From contig NW_026705411.1 of assembly GCF_029867415.1 (NCBI RefSeq), forward strand, positions 124,001 to 188,000: a stretch of 64,000 bases of DNA, in the 5' to 3' direction. Made by a program: the position numbers and the translations under genes. Below the pieces are notes generated by a model. The model did not search any database, had not been told where the DNA came from, and was given only the letters and a program-made list of their open reading frames with translations. Within the stretch, counting starts at the first letter, position 1. Every line of letters begins with the position of its first letter. This DNA comes from Vicia villosa. Its lineage: Eukaryota; Streptophyta; Magnoliopsida; Fabales; Fabaceae. Of the stretch, positions 1-10,990 are shown piece after piece.

Positions 1-128
1 GTTTTGAGCGTGTAATTTCATCTTGAAAGTTTTAGGGTTTTGCTGTTAGATTAGATTTAGGGAGATGAAAGAGGAGATTGAAACGAGAATCTGAGTGCAA
101 GATGAGAGAGCGAATCGAAGAGAGTGAG
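1..128. other. left edge, unassigned
   Basis: Purine-rich sequence before the first LTR start. I see no ORF or repeat here that I can assign. It could be the flank of the LTR insertion or part of an older element. Confidence 0.4.
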
Positions 129-1667
129 TGTCATACCCTAATTTTTGACCCCCCCTGAGATGACATATCTTCAGGATTTTCATCAAGTCAAAGCAAGTAC
201 CCAGAGCAGTCTGGCATTCAAACAAGGGTGTTCAAAGACAAGAAAACTTAGGCAAAGGATCAATCAATAGAAGGATTAGTCTCTAATACAATCATAAGAC
301 TCAAGAGCTTCTTTATTTCATCTATGATTGATTAGACACCCAGTCATCTGAGTACAGGTTTACTCAGGTCACCAGACTAGGGTTTTTTTAGACTATCAAG
401 GACTAAAATCAGGGATCACCTTTGGGAAACCCTAAAAAGCCCCAGGGGATCATTCAAAGACATCAATCATCTTCAAATAACTCATATGACAAGATCCACT
501 GGACATTACACCTCAATTCAAAGTCTACAGTCATTATTTTCATATGGTCGACAATTAGGGTTTTTGACCTAATTCACCAAGATAGTTGACTTTTAATCAA
601 GGAATGGATTCAAGACTCAAGACATGATTCAAGAACCTCTACTACCTCAATATAATCCATTTACATCACCCATTTGAGGAGAAGATCTTGATTCTACACA
701 AAAGTCCAAATTCTCACTTTATCAGGAAAAAGTCAATTGTATGAGTTCACCTTTGACTTTTGAGATTTTTGGTCAAAACATGACTTTCAAGGATCAATAT
801 CATCAATATATGGATATTAAAGTCATTTGACCAAAGAAATTCAAAAAGAATCTTCAAGGAGCAAAAAGTCGGGAATTAGGGTTTTTGAAGGCATGATGAG
901 AACTCAAAATTTCACCTACACAACTCAAAAAACTTCCAACATGAAAGTAGTAGATCTTGCAAAATAAAATAACATCTTACAATGCAACTTTTTTCAAAAG
1001 ATCAATCATTTAAGAGTTTTGGAAATTTTGAAGTTTTAGGTCATAAACACTTAGAAAATTTTCTGTGTTTTAACCTAGTTTTCTTCCAACTTTGGCCTCA
1101 TTTTTAACAAATTTGCCAAAGGATTCTGAAGAAACTCCAAACTAATGATTTGAAGTAGATGTTTAGGGCTTTCCAAATTGTGTTCAACCTTCTCCAAATT
1201 CATTTTGAGCTAAGAGTTATGCTTGTTCAAAGTTGGCCTCATGAAGTGAAATTATAGGTCATGTACAATTTGAAACTTTGCAATTTTTTGCAAATGACCT
1301 CTCTTATGGATGCTACACGACCCATACCACACCTGAAAACATGCCATGCATTCATTTTTACCATGACATGAGAATTGAAGAAAATTCTAAAAAACAAGAA
1401 CATGTGATTATGTAATGATTACATTTGTGAATTTATGGCAAATTGATGAATCACCCAAGGAATCTTCTCACCAACCAATTAGAGCTCATTTCTGTCTCAG
1501 AATTGTCCCCTAAGATCAAGCAAAATCGAGGGCTAGGGGATTGATTAAATGGAATCAAAATTCTCATCATTGCTTAAGAGATATTTGCAAATTTTCTTCT
1601 TGGCTAAGAAACCAAAGTGACTTCATTAAGCAAGCTTACTATCTCCATTTGTTCAGCATCAATTGCC

Positions 1668-1675
1668 TATAAATA
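1668..1675 (+). promoter_or_regulatory. TATA box of the long LTR
   Basis: TATAAATA, preceded by CC and followed by a pyrimidine-rich, CT-repeat leader from about 1690. This is the usual layout of an LTR promoter, with transcription expected to begin about 30 bp downstream. Confidence 0.6.
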
Positions 1676-2610
1676 GAGCCCTCTTTCTCATTCAGAAAAC
1701 ACACCAAAGCAACCATATTCCTTGCTTTCTCTTTCTCTTCTCATGCTTATTGTTTTTCAAAGTTCTTTGGCAAGAAGAATCGTTTTCTTCAAACCAGAGC
1801 TTATCTTTGGAAAGTAAGCATTCTAACATCTGAGGTGATCCAAGCACCTGGATCACTTCTGTAAGTGGAGGAACGCCATTGTTGCTCTCACTTTGGAGCT
1901 GTTGCAGTTGGAGGTCCATAGAGCAATTCAGAAGGTTTCCAACAAAGCCAAGCATCCAGGCACGTTCCATAGGAGGTAGTGAAGCTGTTCAGATGGCTGC
2001 AGCTCATCTGTAACTCAAGAATCATCACTCTCCATGTTCACTTGAAGCTCAAATCGAGGGAGGTCCATAGAACAATTCAGGAGGATTGAGGTTACAATAA
2101 ACATTCAGTTAGCATCACTGAGTCCCAAGGAAGCTTTTGGGATCATTCATACAAGCCCAGTTGCTCTCTATCATCCTCACGACCTCCATTTTCAGAGGTA
2201 AGTTTCTGAACTCCACCTCTTTAATTTAAGCACTCTTTACGATATAGCTCGATTCTATCTTGTTCAGCATCATCAGAGGATTGAAAACCCTCTATCATCA
2301 TTCATTTATCTTTCAGTATAGTAATTTAATTTGATTTTCAAATTTTAGGGTTCTTCACGTTTTTTAGTAAATTAGTTAGATGTAGTTAATATAAATTTAT
2401 GTTAGTTACATATTCAGAATCGTGAGTGAATTTAGAACAAGTTTCATGTTTACATCGTTGCAAATAGTTGAGAGTTGAGAGAGTTCAGATTTTCAAAAAT
2501 TCAAAGCTAGAGGTTGAAGATGACAATGGTGGTGGCGTGCAAATTTCAAATTCAGGGTTAAGTTTATTTTATTTTGATTGATACCTGTTTCATTAACGAC
2601 TAAATCGTTA

Positions 2611-2689
2611 TAGCCCAGTGGTAAGGAGTGTTTGTGTGTTGCGCGTGCCCAAGGTCTGGGGTTCGAATCCCCCTCGCCCCAGACCTTTT
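2611..2689 (+). other. tRNA-like unit with perfect Pol III A and B boxes
   Basis: The A box TAGCCCAGTGG (2611-2621) fits the TRGYNNARNGG consensus. The B box GGTTCGAATCC (2660-2670) is perfect, and a T4 run at 2686-2689 could end a Pol III transcript. The B box sits in a T-arm-like hairpin (GGGG, loop TTCGAAT, CCCC). A longer perfect 11-bp inverted repeat (2651-2661 with 2677-2687) encloses it. It lacks a proper anticodon arm and acceptor pairing, so it is not a tRNA gene. It resembles the head of a tRNA-derived SINE or a captured tRNA relic. Confidence 0.6.
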
Positions 2690-2772
2690 GATTTTATTTT
2701 CTTTTTTGCTTCTATACACTTGAATAACATATGAGTTGCAAAGGAGTCAGTTTACTATCACCATACGCGCGC

Positions 2773-2850
2773 TGGCCCAGTGGTGTTGGTTTTGGGTGTG
2801 TGACCTAAAGGGCGTGTGTTCAAACCTTGGAGGAGACAAAATCATTTTTT
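2773..2850 (+). other. second tRNA-like unit, SINE-head-like
   Basis: A-box-like TGGCCCAGTGG at 2773-2783 and B-box-like GTTCAAACC at 2818-2826, followed by GGAGGAGACAAAA. The arrangement resembles the 5' part of plant Au-type SINEs (from memory of that family). It follows the first tRNA-like unit by about 85 bp in the same orientation. Confidence 0.45.
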
Positions 2851-3400
2851 TTACCACTAATTTCCTTCATTTTTTCTCACAACTTCACACCAATAATTCA
2901 CCTATCAAATTAAATCATTTTCACTCCATTTTTCACACACTTGTTATTTAATATACTTATTTTATGAATAATCAAAAAATCATAAAAAATATTATTTATT
3001 TCATGTATTTTAATTAGGGTTAAAATAGTATGTTTTAAATGTTTTCTTAAATACTTTAAAATATATATTTTTATCTTGTTACCTTTGTGAATAATTTTAT
3101 GATAAAACCCTAATTGTTTAGGTCTTAATTAGGCATAGATCTTTATCTCTACCTTAATTAAGTTGACTTTTGTCAATTTTCAAAGCTGTTATCAGTCTCC
3201 GATTAAACAGATGATTAAGGTTTTCAAACAACAAAACCTTATATCATTTCAAATCATTTTCAATTTGCTTTTATAGCCAGTACTGTAAAGTACTGGGCCT
3301 CTAATAGAGTGTAAGTCCCAAACACCTTCTCTTCTTAGCTTGTTTTCAAAACTATATTTTCAAAATCTTCTTTCTGTTTTCAAAACATTCTTCTGGTATT

Positions 3401-5602
3401 TGAAGGGCATTATTCCCGGTGAAACTCTTCAGATACCTATGTGACCTATGTCCATCTTCACTTCTTCTGTTTTCAAAAAAAAACCATTAACTGTTTATCA
3501 TATATATATTCAACTGTTATCCACCAATTACTGTTGAGGCTCTGTACATACTTCTTCAAAGGCCTCCACTCCATCCAGGTTAGGCTTTACAAGCTTTCAA
3601 TTTACAGTCTTTATTTAAATTACTGTCAAATATAAACTATACATATATTTGTTTAGAACTACGTTTGAGTATAAACCCTAGGACAGTTAAACTATATATA
3701 TATTATAGGAATATGGCCTAGGATTGAGAATGTCTTCCCGGTGAAGGCTCTTTCCTAATTAGAGATCTGTAGTTCAAACCCCCAAGATGAATTATTCCCG
3801 GTGAAACATCTTGGCAAAAACCTTAGAATCCAAAAATATAGGACACATCCACCCAAAGAGGAATTATTCCCGGTGAAACCTCTTACCCATTTGCTTAGAG
3901 CCAAAATAAGTTCAAAACTACATAGCTTTCTCTTGTGCTATAACAAGGACCCTCGATTAGCCTCCTCTTGGGCTTTGTACAAGGACCCACAGGCTTCTTA
4001 AAAGCATTTCCAGCTTCCTCTTGAGCCTGTATACAAGGACCCATCAGGTTTCTTATAAACATAGGAACAGGTCTTTAGTCACCTTTTAACATATCCTGGT
4101 GAGTTTCTTCCAATTTAAACCAGACTTTAAACAAGCTAAGTTTGTCTCAATTTCACATTGAGTACATTTTTGGAATGAGAGACATGGACAGTCTCTGTCA
4201 CCCTTATCTTCATCAATCTTCCTAAGCAGAGTCTAGTATCCTTATTTGCTTATCCTCAGTAAGTGTCAGCCTTCATCTTGGGCTTTAAACAAGAAGTCTC
4301 CACTAGATAATCTTTCTGCCAATCATTTTAATCAAAATCCCTGGAAAGGGTTAGCCTCCACACATTCCTTCATTTTAATCAAAATCCCTGGAAAGGGTTA
4401 GCCTCCACACATTCCTTCATTTTAGTCAAAACCCCTGGAAAGGGTAAGCCTCCAACATCATTCTTTCATTTCAACAACATCAGTCTTTCAAAACCAAAGA
4501 TTCATTCTCTTAGGAGATAATTTCCCCAAAAGAGTCAAAACCCTTGGAAAGGGTCAGCCTCCAAAAAACATGATAAAATCAGTCTTTTAATAGACAAATT
4601 CACCGGCTGAGTCAAAATCCCTGGAAAGGGTTAGCTTCCAAAGAAAAACAGTCTTTTAATAAATAAACTCTCCAGTAGAGTCAAGACCAACAAAAACAGT
4701 TAGCCTCAAACTTGGGCTTCATACAAGGCACCAAACAATAAAACTCCCCTGTTAAGAGTCAGCCTAAACCTTGGGCATTGTACAAGGCAGATAATAGAGT
4801 CTCCCCTAGTGAGTCCTTCATCATTCAGTAGCCACAACCTTGGGCTTTGTAGAAGGCAGATAAACCATATGTCATGTGTCAAAGATTCCTAACATCTAGG
4901 ATCTTTTCCCTATTAGAGTCATCCATACTCAGTTTATTTAAGAGTCCGCCACAACCTTGGGCTTCATACAAGGCAGAAAATAATGTTTTCCCTAGCTAGA
5001 GTCAGCCTCAATTCTGGGCTTTGTACAGAACACCAAATAAAACCCATCAAAATAAATTTTCCCTAAGTAGAGTCAGCCTCAATTCTGGGCTTTGTACAGA
5101 ACATAAAAATCCCTTGTAAATTAATCCCCAGTGGAGTTTTCTCCCAGAGTCATAATAATAATCAATCAATCAAAAAGCCTCAAGCTTGGGCCTCATACAA
5201 GCCAGCTAAAGTCAAATCTTTTATACAATAGATAGACATAGCTTATCTCTATAGAGAGATATTTTTACTACTCTACCACATTCAAACAAACAAACATTAC
5301 ATTTTAATCAAGTCTCCCATTTAGGATTTTGAAAGGCATGAGCTGGCAGTAAAACCCAGACATGTGGTAACTTTCCCTAATTTGGATGAGCATTTTCTTT
5401 CATTTAAGAGGCATTTGACTAGTATACTTGCACATACACAAGTAAGGTCCCCCTCTTGAATGAAATGAATTCAGTTATTCTGTCACTCCTTTACAATGTT
5501 TGTGGTAGAATAGTACAAATACCTCTCTGTAAAGATGACTTCATGTCTCTTTACCGTAAACAGAGATTTAATTCAAGCTTCAACCTTGAGCTTCAAGCAA
5601 GG
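3401..5602 (+). repeat. field of hairpin repeats with constant loops and changing stems
   Basis: Two repeat families lie here. Family 1 has a 17-nt loop (A or C)ATTATTCCCGGTGAAA. Its stems are TGAAGGG/CTCTTCA (3401-3431, one G-T pair), CAAGATG/CATCTTG (3783-3813) and AAGAGG/CCTCTT (3856-3884). Family 2 has a 9-nt loop of GGCTTTGTA type. Its stems are TCTTG/CAAGA (4276-4294), CCTTG/CAAGG (4769-4787, 4955-4973, 5584-5602), TTCTG/CAGAA (5012-5030, 5083-5101) and GCTTG/CAAGC (5184-5202), with imperfect members near 3966, 4709 and 4836. Loops stay nearly fixed while both stem arms change together. Recurrent text such as 'agtcagcct' and 'attcccggtgaaac' links the units. Confidence 0.75.
4325..4467 (+). 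repeat. 47-bp tandem repeat, three units
   Basis: Two perfect neighbouring 47-bp units (from 4325 and 4372) and one diverged unit (from 4419). Each carries CCCTGGAAAGGG followed by TTAGCCTCC. More dispersed relatives follow at about 4540 and 4620. The repeat lies inside the hairpin field of the long LTR. Confidence 0.8.
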
Positions 5603-7808
5603 GACCCAAAAATAATTAATAATTAATTAGTTCCCCGAACTACATTAAGCTCTGACTTCCATTAGGGATATGTAGGCATGAGGTTCACAAGGAATCTCAG
5701 CGAGCTAATAAAATACCAAAAATAGTCAGTCTGTCAGTCTGTCTTCTTTTAATTCAATTCAATTCCTTCTCCTAACACAAAGGAGAAATTTTCCCAATAA
5801 TCATTAGCAGCACAAACACATTTAGACACAGAGAAGGTTCCTGTAGAGTACTACAGATATGTAGGGTGTTTAAACACTTCCCTATTTATAACCGACCTCC
5901 CGGACTCCAGAATTTCTAGTCTAGGTGAAATCCCCACACTTAGAAAACTCGTAGGGTTTAGTTGAGATCTTTTTTCCCCTTTCCTACTCGTAGGACAAAT
6001 AAGAAAGTTCGTGTGATATCGTAGGAAGAACTGAAATAAAATTCATCCCACCACGGGCGCATTCTCCTTCCAAATTTCGCGTGAAGGGTCTAGCATGCCG
6101 TCCTCCCAAGTGAAACAGGGAGGTAAAAAAAAACGACACCACAGTGAGGACGAGAGAGGGGAGGGTGGTGTGATGATGGCCGCTCGGAGAAGGAAGCTTC
6201 TCCGGCGCCGTTCGCCGCCGTCACGTGCTTGAGAGATGAAAACGAGAGCGGGAGCCTGAGTGGAATTGGGAACGTCGCATTTTTACCCTAGCCCCTTTCT
6301 TATTTCATTTTAATTAGTGATAGAATTAATCTCAGAATTAACTTTTAATTGAATGTGATTAATTAGGAACTAACTGAGTTTAGCTAACATTTACTCAGGT
6401 TAATTGGATTAAGAAACCTTAACTAAAATCTAATTGAACCAACATAATTTCTGATGAATCTACCTTGGGCCGTTTCGCTATTCACACCTCCACGTGGCCC
6501 GTATGCTTTTTGACAATTCTGAAACACAATAACAAAATCACCATGGGCCGAAAATGATGCTATTCACCCCTCCTGTAGGCCCAAAACGCCATTTTGGCAT
6601 GCTATAACAAAATTCTCCTGGGCCTGTCCTTTGGGCCTTGCGCCCATTACTATTCACCACCATGAAATTCAGTTTTGCGCCCCTGTTTACATTTTTATTT
6701 TAGATTTTATTAATTTCTTTTGCCAATTTCTTTTAGGTGATAAATGCTAATTTTCTTCCTATCATTTTTAGACCTTCAAACACAATCGTTGACACATAAA
6801 AATGTTCATAAAAAAATAGTAATTGAAGGCTATTTCTTTTAGTCTTTTTAATTGTTGCAATTCAATTTTTTTCCCATAAAAAATCAATAAAAATAATAGT
6901 GCTTTTAATTTACTTTTGTGCTATATTTTGACTTGTTCTTTTTCATGCCTTTATGCTATTTTCAATATTCTACTTAGTGCCTTATTTTCATGTTCCTTTT
7001 AATCCTAACCTTAGGTAGAAACCATGATAATATTAGGTAGAAATTCCCATTCATATTAGGCTAGTTTACTTAGGCTAGTTTCTTTTTCTTTTACAACATA
7101 AAACATCTAAAAATACTCAAATAAAATCCCTTTAAAAAATACAAAGAAAACATTAAAAAAACATTAATAAAAAAGTGAAAATCATTAAAAAGGGAATGGA
7201 AGCTTGGATCTCCCTTGCTTTAGGGAATCATTCGAGTGCTTGGATCTCCCTTGCTTTAGGGTTCCATTCGGGCGTAAGTTCCCAAATTCTAAAAGACACA
7301 AACCAAAGAGTAACTCGAGTTTCCCTTGCTTTAGGGATTTCCTCGAAACGCTCAAAATCACTCTCTCACCTCCTTTCTTAAGGGCATTGTTATCTCCGCT
7401 CTATTGCATCCTAGGTCGATCCCTTATGCAAGAGCGCGAGCGTTAACTCCGCCCAACTAAAAAACACAAAAACAAACAGAAAATCTTGAGCCGAACTACG
7501 GCGCTCTGATTCCTGAAAAGGATACGTAGGCATCAAGTCGCGGGGCTTGAACGAGCACATTCGTAAATATTCCTTCTTTTCCCCATATTTCCTTTGCATT
7601 CATTCGCATGTAGGCATAGACATAATACACACCCTTTAGATAGAAACAAACATAGGTGGATACCATCGAGTACGATGGGCGCGAGGGGTGCTAGTACCTT
7701 CCCCTTGCGTAACCAACTCCCGTACCTTGATTCTCTGGTCGCAAGACCCTGTTCCTTCCTTTGTTAGGTTTGCTGATATTCCTTTCCCTTATGGGATAAA
7801 TATATTGG

Positions 7809-7818
7809 TGGCGACTCT
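7809..7818 (+). promoter_or_regulatory. primer-site-like motif in U5
   Basis: TGGCGACTCT, identical to the first ten bases of the Ogre primer binding site seen at 36691-36710, but lying inside the LTR 25 bp before its end. The same motif recurs in U5 of other LTRs here: 17904-17913, 29735-29744 and, on the minus strand, 30174-30183, 36762-36771, 42117-42126, 58547-58556 and 58872-58881. Confidence 0.75.
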
Positions 7819-7843
7819 GTTCATTTTTCGCGAGCGTGCGACA

Positions 7844-8805
7844 TCAGGTATCATCATTGGCCAAAAGGTTTTTGAAAAGAAAAGATTTGTTTTTAGTTTT
7901 GATTAAAAGATTTAGAAAAAGTTTTTTCTAAAAAAATAAAAGAGGAGGCCTTATAGGAAATCATTGGCCATGAACCAAGAAAGAAAAACAACAAAAGATA
8001 TTGAAGATACTCTTGAAAGAAAAGAGATTGAAGAAAAGTGTGTAAAAAATGTTAGTATAGTGTAGAAATTAGAAATGGAGAATGAGGTTGAAGGTGTTAA
8101 AAAAGGGGTTTAGTTGTGAGAGAGTGAATTGAAAAATTGGTAATCGTTAGTTTTTTAAAAGTATACAAAGTGACTCAATTTATAGTGTAAAGTTAGGTTA
8201 AAATAAAAAAGGAAAAAATAAATTAACATTAATACTATTGACATAACAAAATTATTTGTTTTGATTTTATCTAAAATTAGAGAGAATCAAATCAACTAAA
8301 TTTTAATGCCAATTGACTTGGACCAAAAGCTAAGCAAAAAGTACTATTTTGTTTTTGATTTTTTTAGCTATAAAATGCATAAAATAATGAATTATAATTA
8401 AAAATTAATATTTTTTTAAAAAATAAAAAATAAAACGAAAATTAGAATTAAAAATTCTTTTTTTGGATTTTTTTGAATATTTTATGATTTTTGGTGATTT
8501 TTTTTACTAAAAAATGCATAAAAGTGAAAATTGACTATTTAAAAAAATGTTTATTTAATTAGTGCGAAAATTTAAATTAAAATAATAAAAAAAATTCAAT
8601 TTTTATGATTTTTGAATAAATGGAAATAAAGTTAGAATTAAAATTAGAAAATAAATAAAAAAGGATAAATGTTAGAAGTGAGATTCGAGCCCAACATCTC
8701 GCTCTTGTACCTTTTAACCTCAAATCCTTACCAACTGGGCTATGTCACTTATTTGAAATAAAATGACATTTGCAAATATATGAGGGCAAATTTTGGGGTA
8801 TGACA
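7844..8805 (-). mobile_element. 5' part of a minus-strand Ogre 3' LTR
   Basis: Read on the minus strand it begins TGTCATACCCCAAAATTTGC at 8805, the start of the common Ogre LTR type. It carries a tRNA-like unit (8680-8745, minus: A-box-like TAGCCCAGTTGGTAAGG, B-box-like GGGCTCGAATCTC) and is cut at 7844. The same LTR continues past this point in the second copy, down to 58826. Confidence 0.8.
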
Positions 8806-9059
8806 ACTGCTCCTGTTCAATCTTCTTAAACCTGAGGATGTAGAATGGTTTGTATGCCAATCGGTATCTGAAGGTGGAAGAGGATTAAACACTAGAATAC
8901 TCAGAAATTTGCCCTTGCTGAGATAAGGACTTTTGCCGAAGATGGGCTTGAAGATGCCATCCAGGAGTTGGCAAGGTATTGTCAAAAATGGGCTTAAAGA
9001 TGCCATCTGGTTCTGATAATATGAGAGCCAGAATGTGTCGTACGTTAGACTATATCTGA

Positions 9060-9600
9060 GCTTGAGAGGTGTAATGATGAGCCATACACTAGGCCATGTG
9101 CATGTTGAAGAATCTTAGAACGAGTCATCCATTAGGCTATATTAGAGAGTACCATTCATTAGACTGTATTAGAATGAGCCATCTACTAGGTTGTATTAGA
9201 GCGAGCCATCCATTAGGCTATAACAAAGTGAACCATCCATCAGGCTATGTCAGAGAGTGAGCCATCCATTAGGCTATAACAAAGTGAGCCATCCATCAGG
9301 CTATGTTAGAGAGTGAGCCATCCATTAGGCTATAACAAAGTGAGCCATCCATTAGGCTATCTCGTAAGGGACCACACATTAGGCGAGCCGTACATTAGGC
9401 TATATTAGAAGATATCGTACATTAGGCGAGCCATACATTAGGCTATATTGGAAGATACCGTACATTAGGCGAGCCATACATTAGGCTATATTAGAAGAGA
9501 CCATTAGGCGAGCCATACATTAGGCTATATTGGAAAATACCGTACATTAGGCGAGATTAGAAGAGGTCGTACATTAGGCGAGCCATACATTAGGCTATAT
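9060..9600 (-). repeat. tandem array, AGCC..GGCT units
   Basis: About 20 degenerate units of roughly 22-30 bp built on GAGCCATCCATTAGGCTAT and GCGAGCCATACATTAGGC (plus strand). Most units can form a 4-bp AGCC/GGCT stem over an 8-nt loop. The stem is mostly constant here, so the pairing is weaker evidence than in the other hairpin arrays. An identical array lies at 61268-61808. Confidence 0.8.
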
Positions 9601-9607
9601 CTTTCTT

Positions 9608-9752
9608 TGATCGTGTCCACACCGTCTGAGGTGGCAGAATCAGATCTTGAAGGTTGATCGTGTCAGTACCGTTTGAGGTGGTAGAATTAGATCTTGAAGG
9701 TTGACCGTGTCAGCACCGTCCGAGGTGGCAGAATTAGATCTTTGAAGGTTGG
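9608..9752 (-). repeat. three ~50-bp tandem units
   Basis: Three units of 'gatcgtgtcagcaccgtctgaggtgg...gatcttgaaggtt' form. On the minus strand they resemble the 47-bp units at 12515-12945 (ACCTCAGACGGT core), so this repeat is shared between two Ogre copies in opposite orientation. Also present at 61816-61960. Confidence 0.75.
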
Positions 9753-10990
9753 AGATATTGTTTATCTGCTTGTACTTGTATCCTGAAAAAAAGGTAAAGT
9801 TAGTCTCTATGCAATGTCATGATGCATGTATTATGTGATGAGTTTCTCAAAATAAATGAGAAACTTGTATGTTGCGCACTATATGAAATGTATGGATATG
9901 TATATGATATATGATGCATGAACATGATTTATGCTATCTCCATATCACTGTGATTTTGATGTCTGATCTTTGTGTTGAAGATGCTCAGCTGGGGATTTCT
10001 GATCTCTACTTAGGGATGAGATCCATTTGAATGATTGATCTTGATGTACCCTGACTGGGGATAAGAGACATGAATAACCCTGTTTGGAGAAGAGAAAAGT
10101 GTCGGGGAACCGGCAGTGTCGAAGATGTAAACTCCGTTGAGGAACTAAGTCTCAGTTGGGACAAGAACGTTTGAATATATCTTCTTGAGGACTACTCTAT
10201 GAGGATACGATCTTGTGAAGTCGACTCTGTGGGAAGACATGGATGCCTTGAACATTGCCCTCAGTATTTATAGTAACCGCCATTCTTGGACTTGTGTTAA
10301 TTGGGACACATCAATGAGTATTTGATAGAAGTGTCAAACGGGCCTTGCATAGCTTTGCCCTAGCTAGTAGGGACTTTGAAGAGATTCGCCTCGTGAGGAA
10401 CTTGTGAGGTGTGTACTATGGGTGACACGCCCCTAGTACTCATATACTTAGTATAATGCCCCTGACTGATGTGGAAGCAGCTTCAGACCCACTTGGATGC
10501 ATGCCCCTAATAGTTTGGAATTCTTGAGAGATTATTGGAATATTGACTTAATTGCCCCAGATTGATTGGACAAAGCATGTCATGCCCCTTATATTCATTG
10601 ACTTTTAATCAACTGAGTCAGACGTAAGAGATGTTACTGCTGAAGCGGTTTTGTCTGTCGGGATGACTTTTAGTCATTAGTCATACCCTGTGCAGGTTCT
10701 TCTTGACGCTAACATTTGAAATTATGTAGCAGAATATGTTTAATATTGAATTCATGAGATGCAATGCATATGTTTGTCTTGAATTTTTTGAAAAACATTA
10801 AAACAAAGGTGTAAAAGCGTGATATTTGTAAAAACGTGATATCAACTCAGCGTTTATGGCAACCCTTAAGGAGTCAGGATACCCTTTTGGTGACAGTATG
10901 CTTTCGAACTAACCATGCTTCAGTTAGGACTTTCAAGGTTTGTAACGTGGCTTGGTTCACAGTTTAAGAAATAAAGGATAATGGCTCAAA

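Larger units (their letters stand above)
129..7843 (+). mobile_element. very long Ogre-type LTR (single LTR, possibly composite)
   Basis: The segment begins TGTCATACCC and ends GTGCGACA, as LTRs begin TG and end CA. Its last kilobase has the R-U5 style of legume Ogre LTRs: repeated 'cttgcttaggg'-like text near 7215-7340, a ccgaactac/gctctgattcc/ggatacgtaggca block near 7495, then a GGTGGCGACTCTG motif 25 bp before the end. A similar block occurs earlier near 5636-5690, so two LTR tails may be joined. A TATA box lies at 1668, two tRNA-like units near 2.6-2.85 kb and a field of hairpin repeats at 3.4-5.6 kb. No primer site follows the 3' end and I see no matching partner LTR in the window, so it is a solo LTR, an orphan, or one end of an element cut off by the next block. 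At 7.7 kb it is longer than Ogre LTRs usually reported (about 5-6 kb). I find no 5-bp target duplication (GTGAG versus TCAGG). Confidence 0.65.

Noticed and set aside
2611..2689. True tRNA gene
   Set aside because: Perfect A and B boxes, but no acceptor stem pairing and no anticodon arm.
9060..9600. CRISPR-like array
   Set aside because: Units are degenerate tandem repeats without constant repeat and unique spacer; this is a plant genome and the repeats belong to an Ogre 3' UTR.
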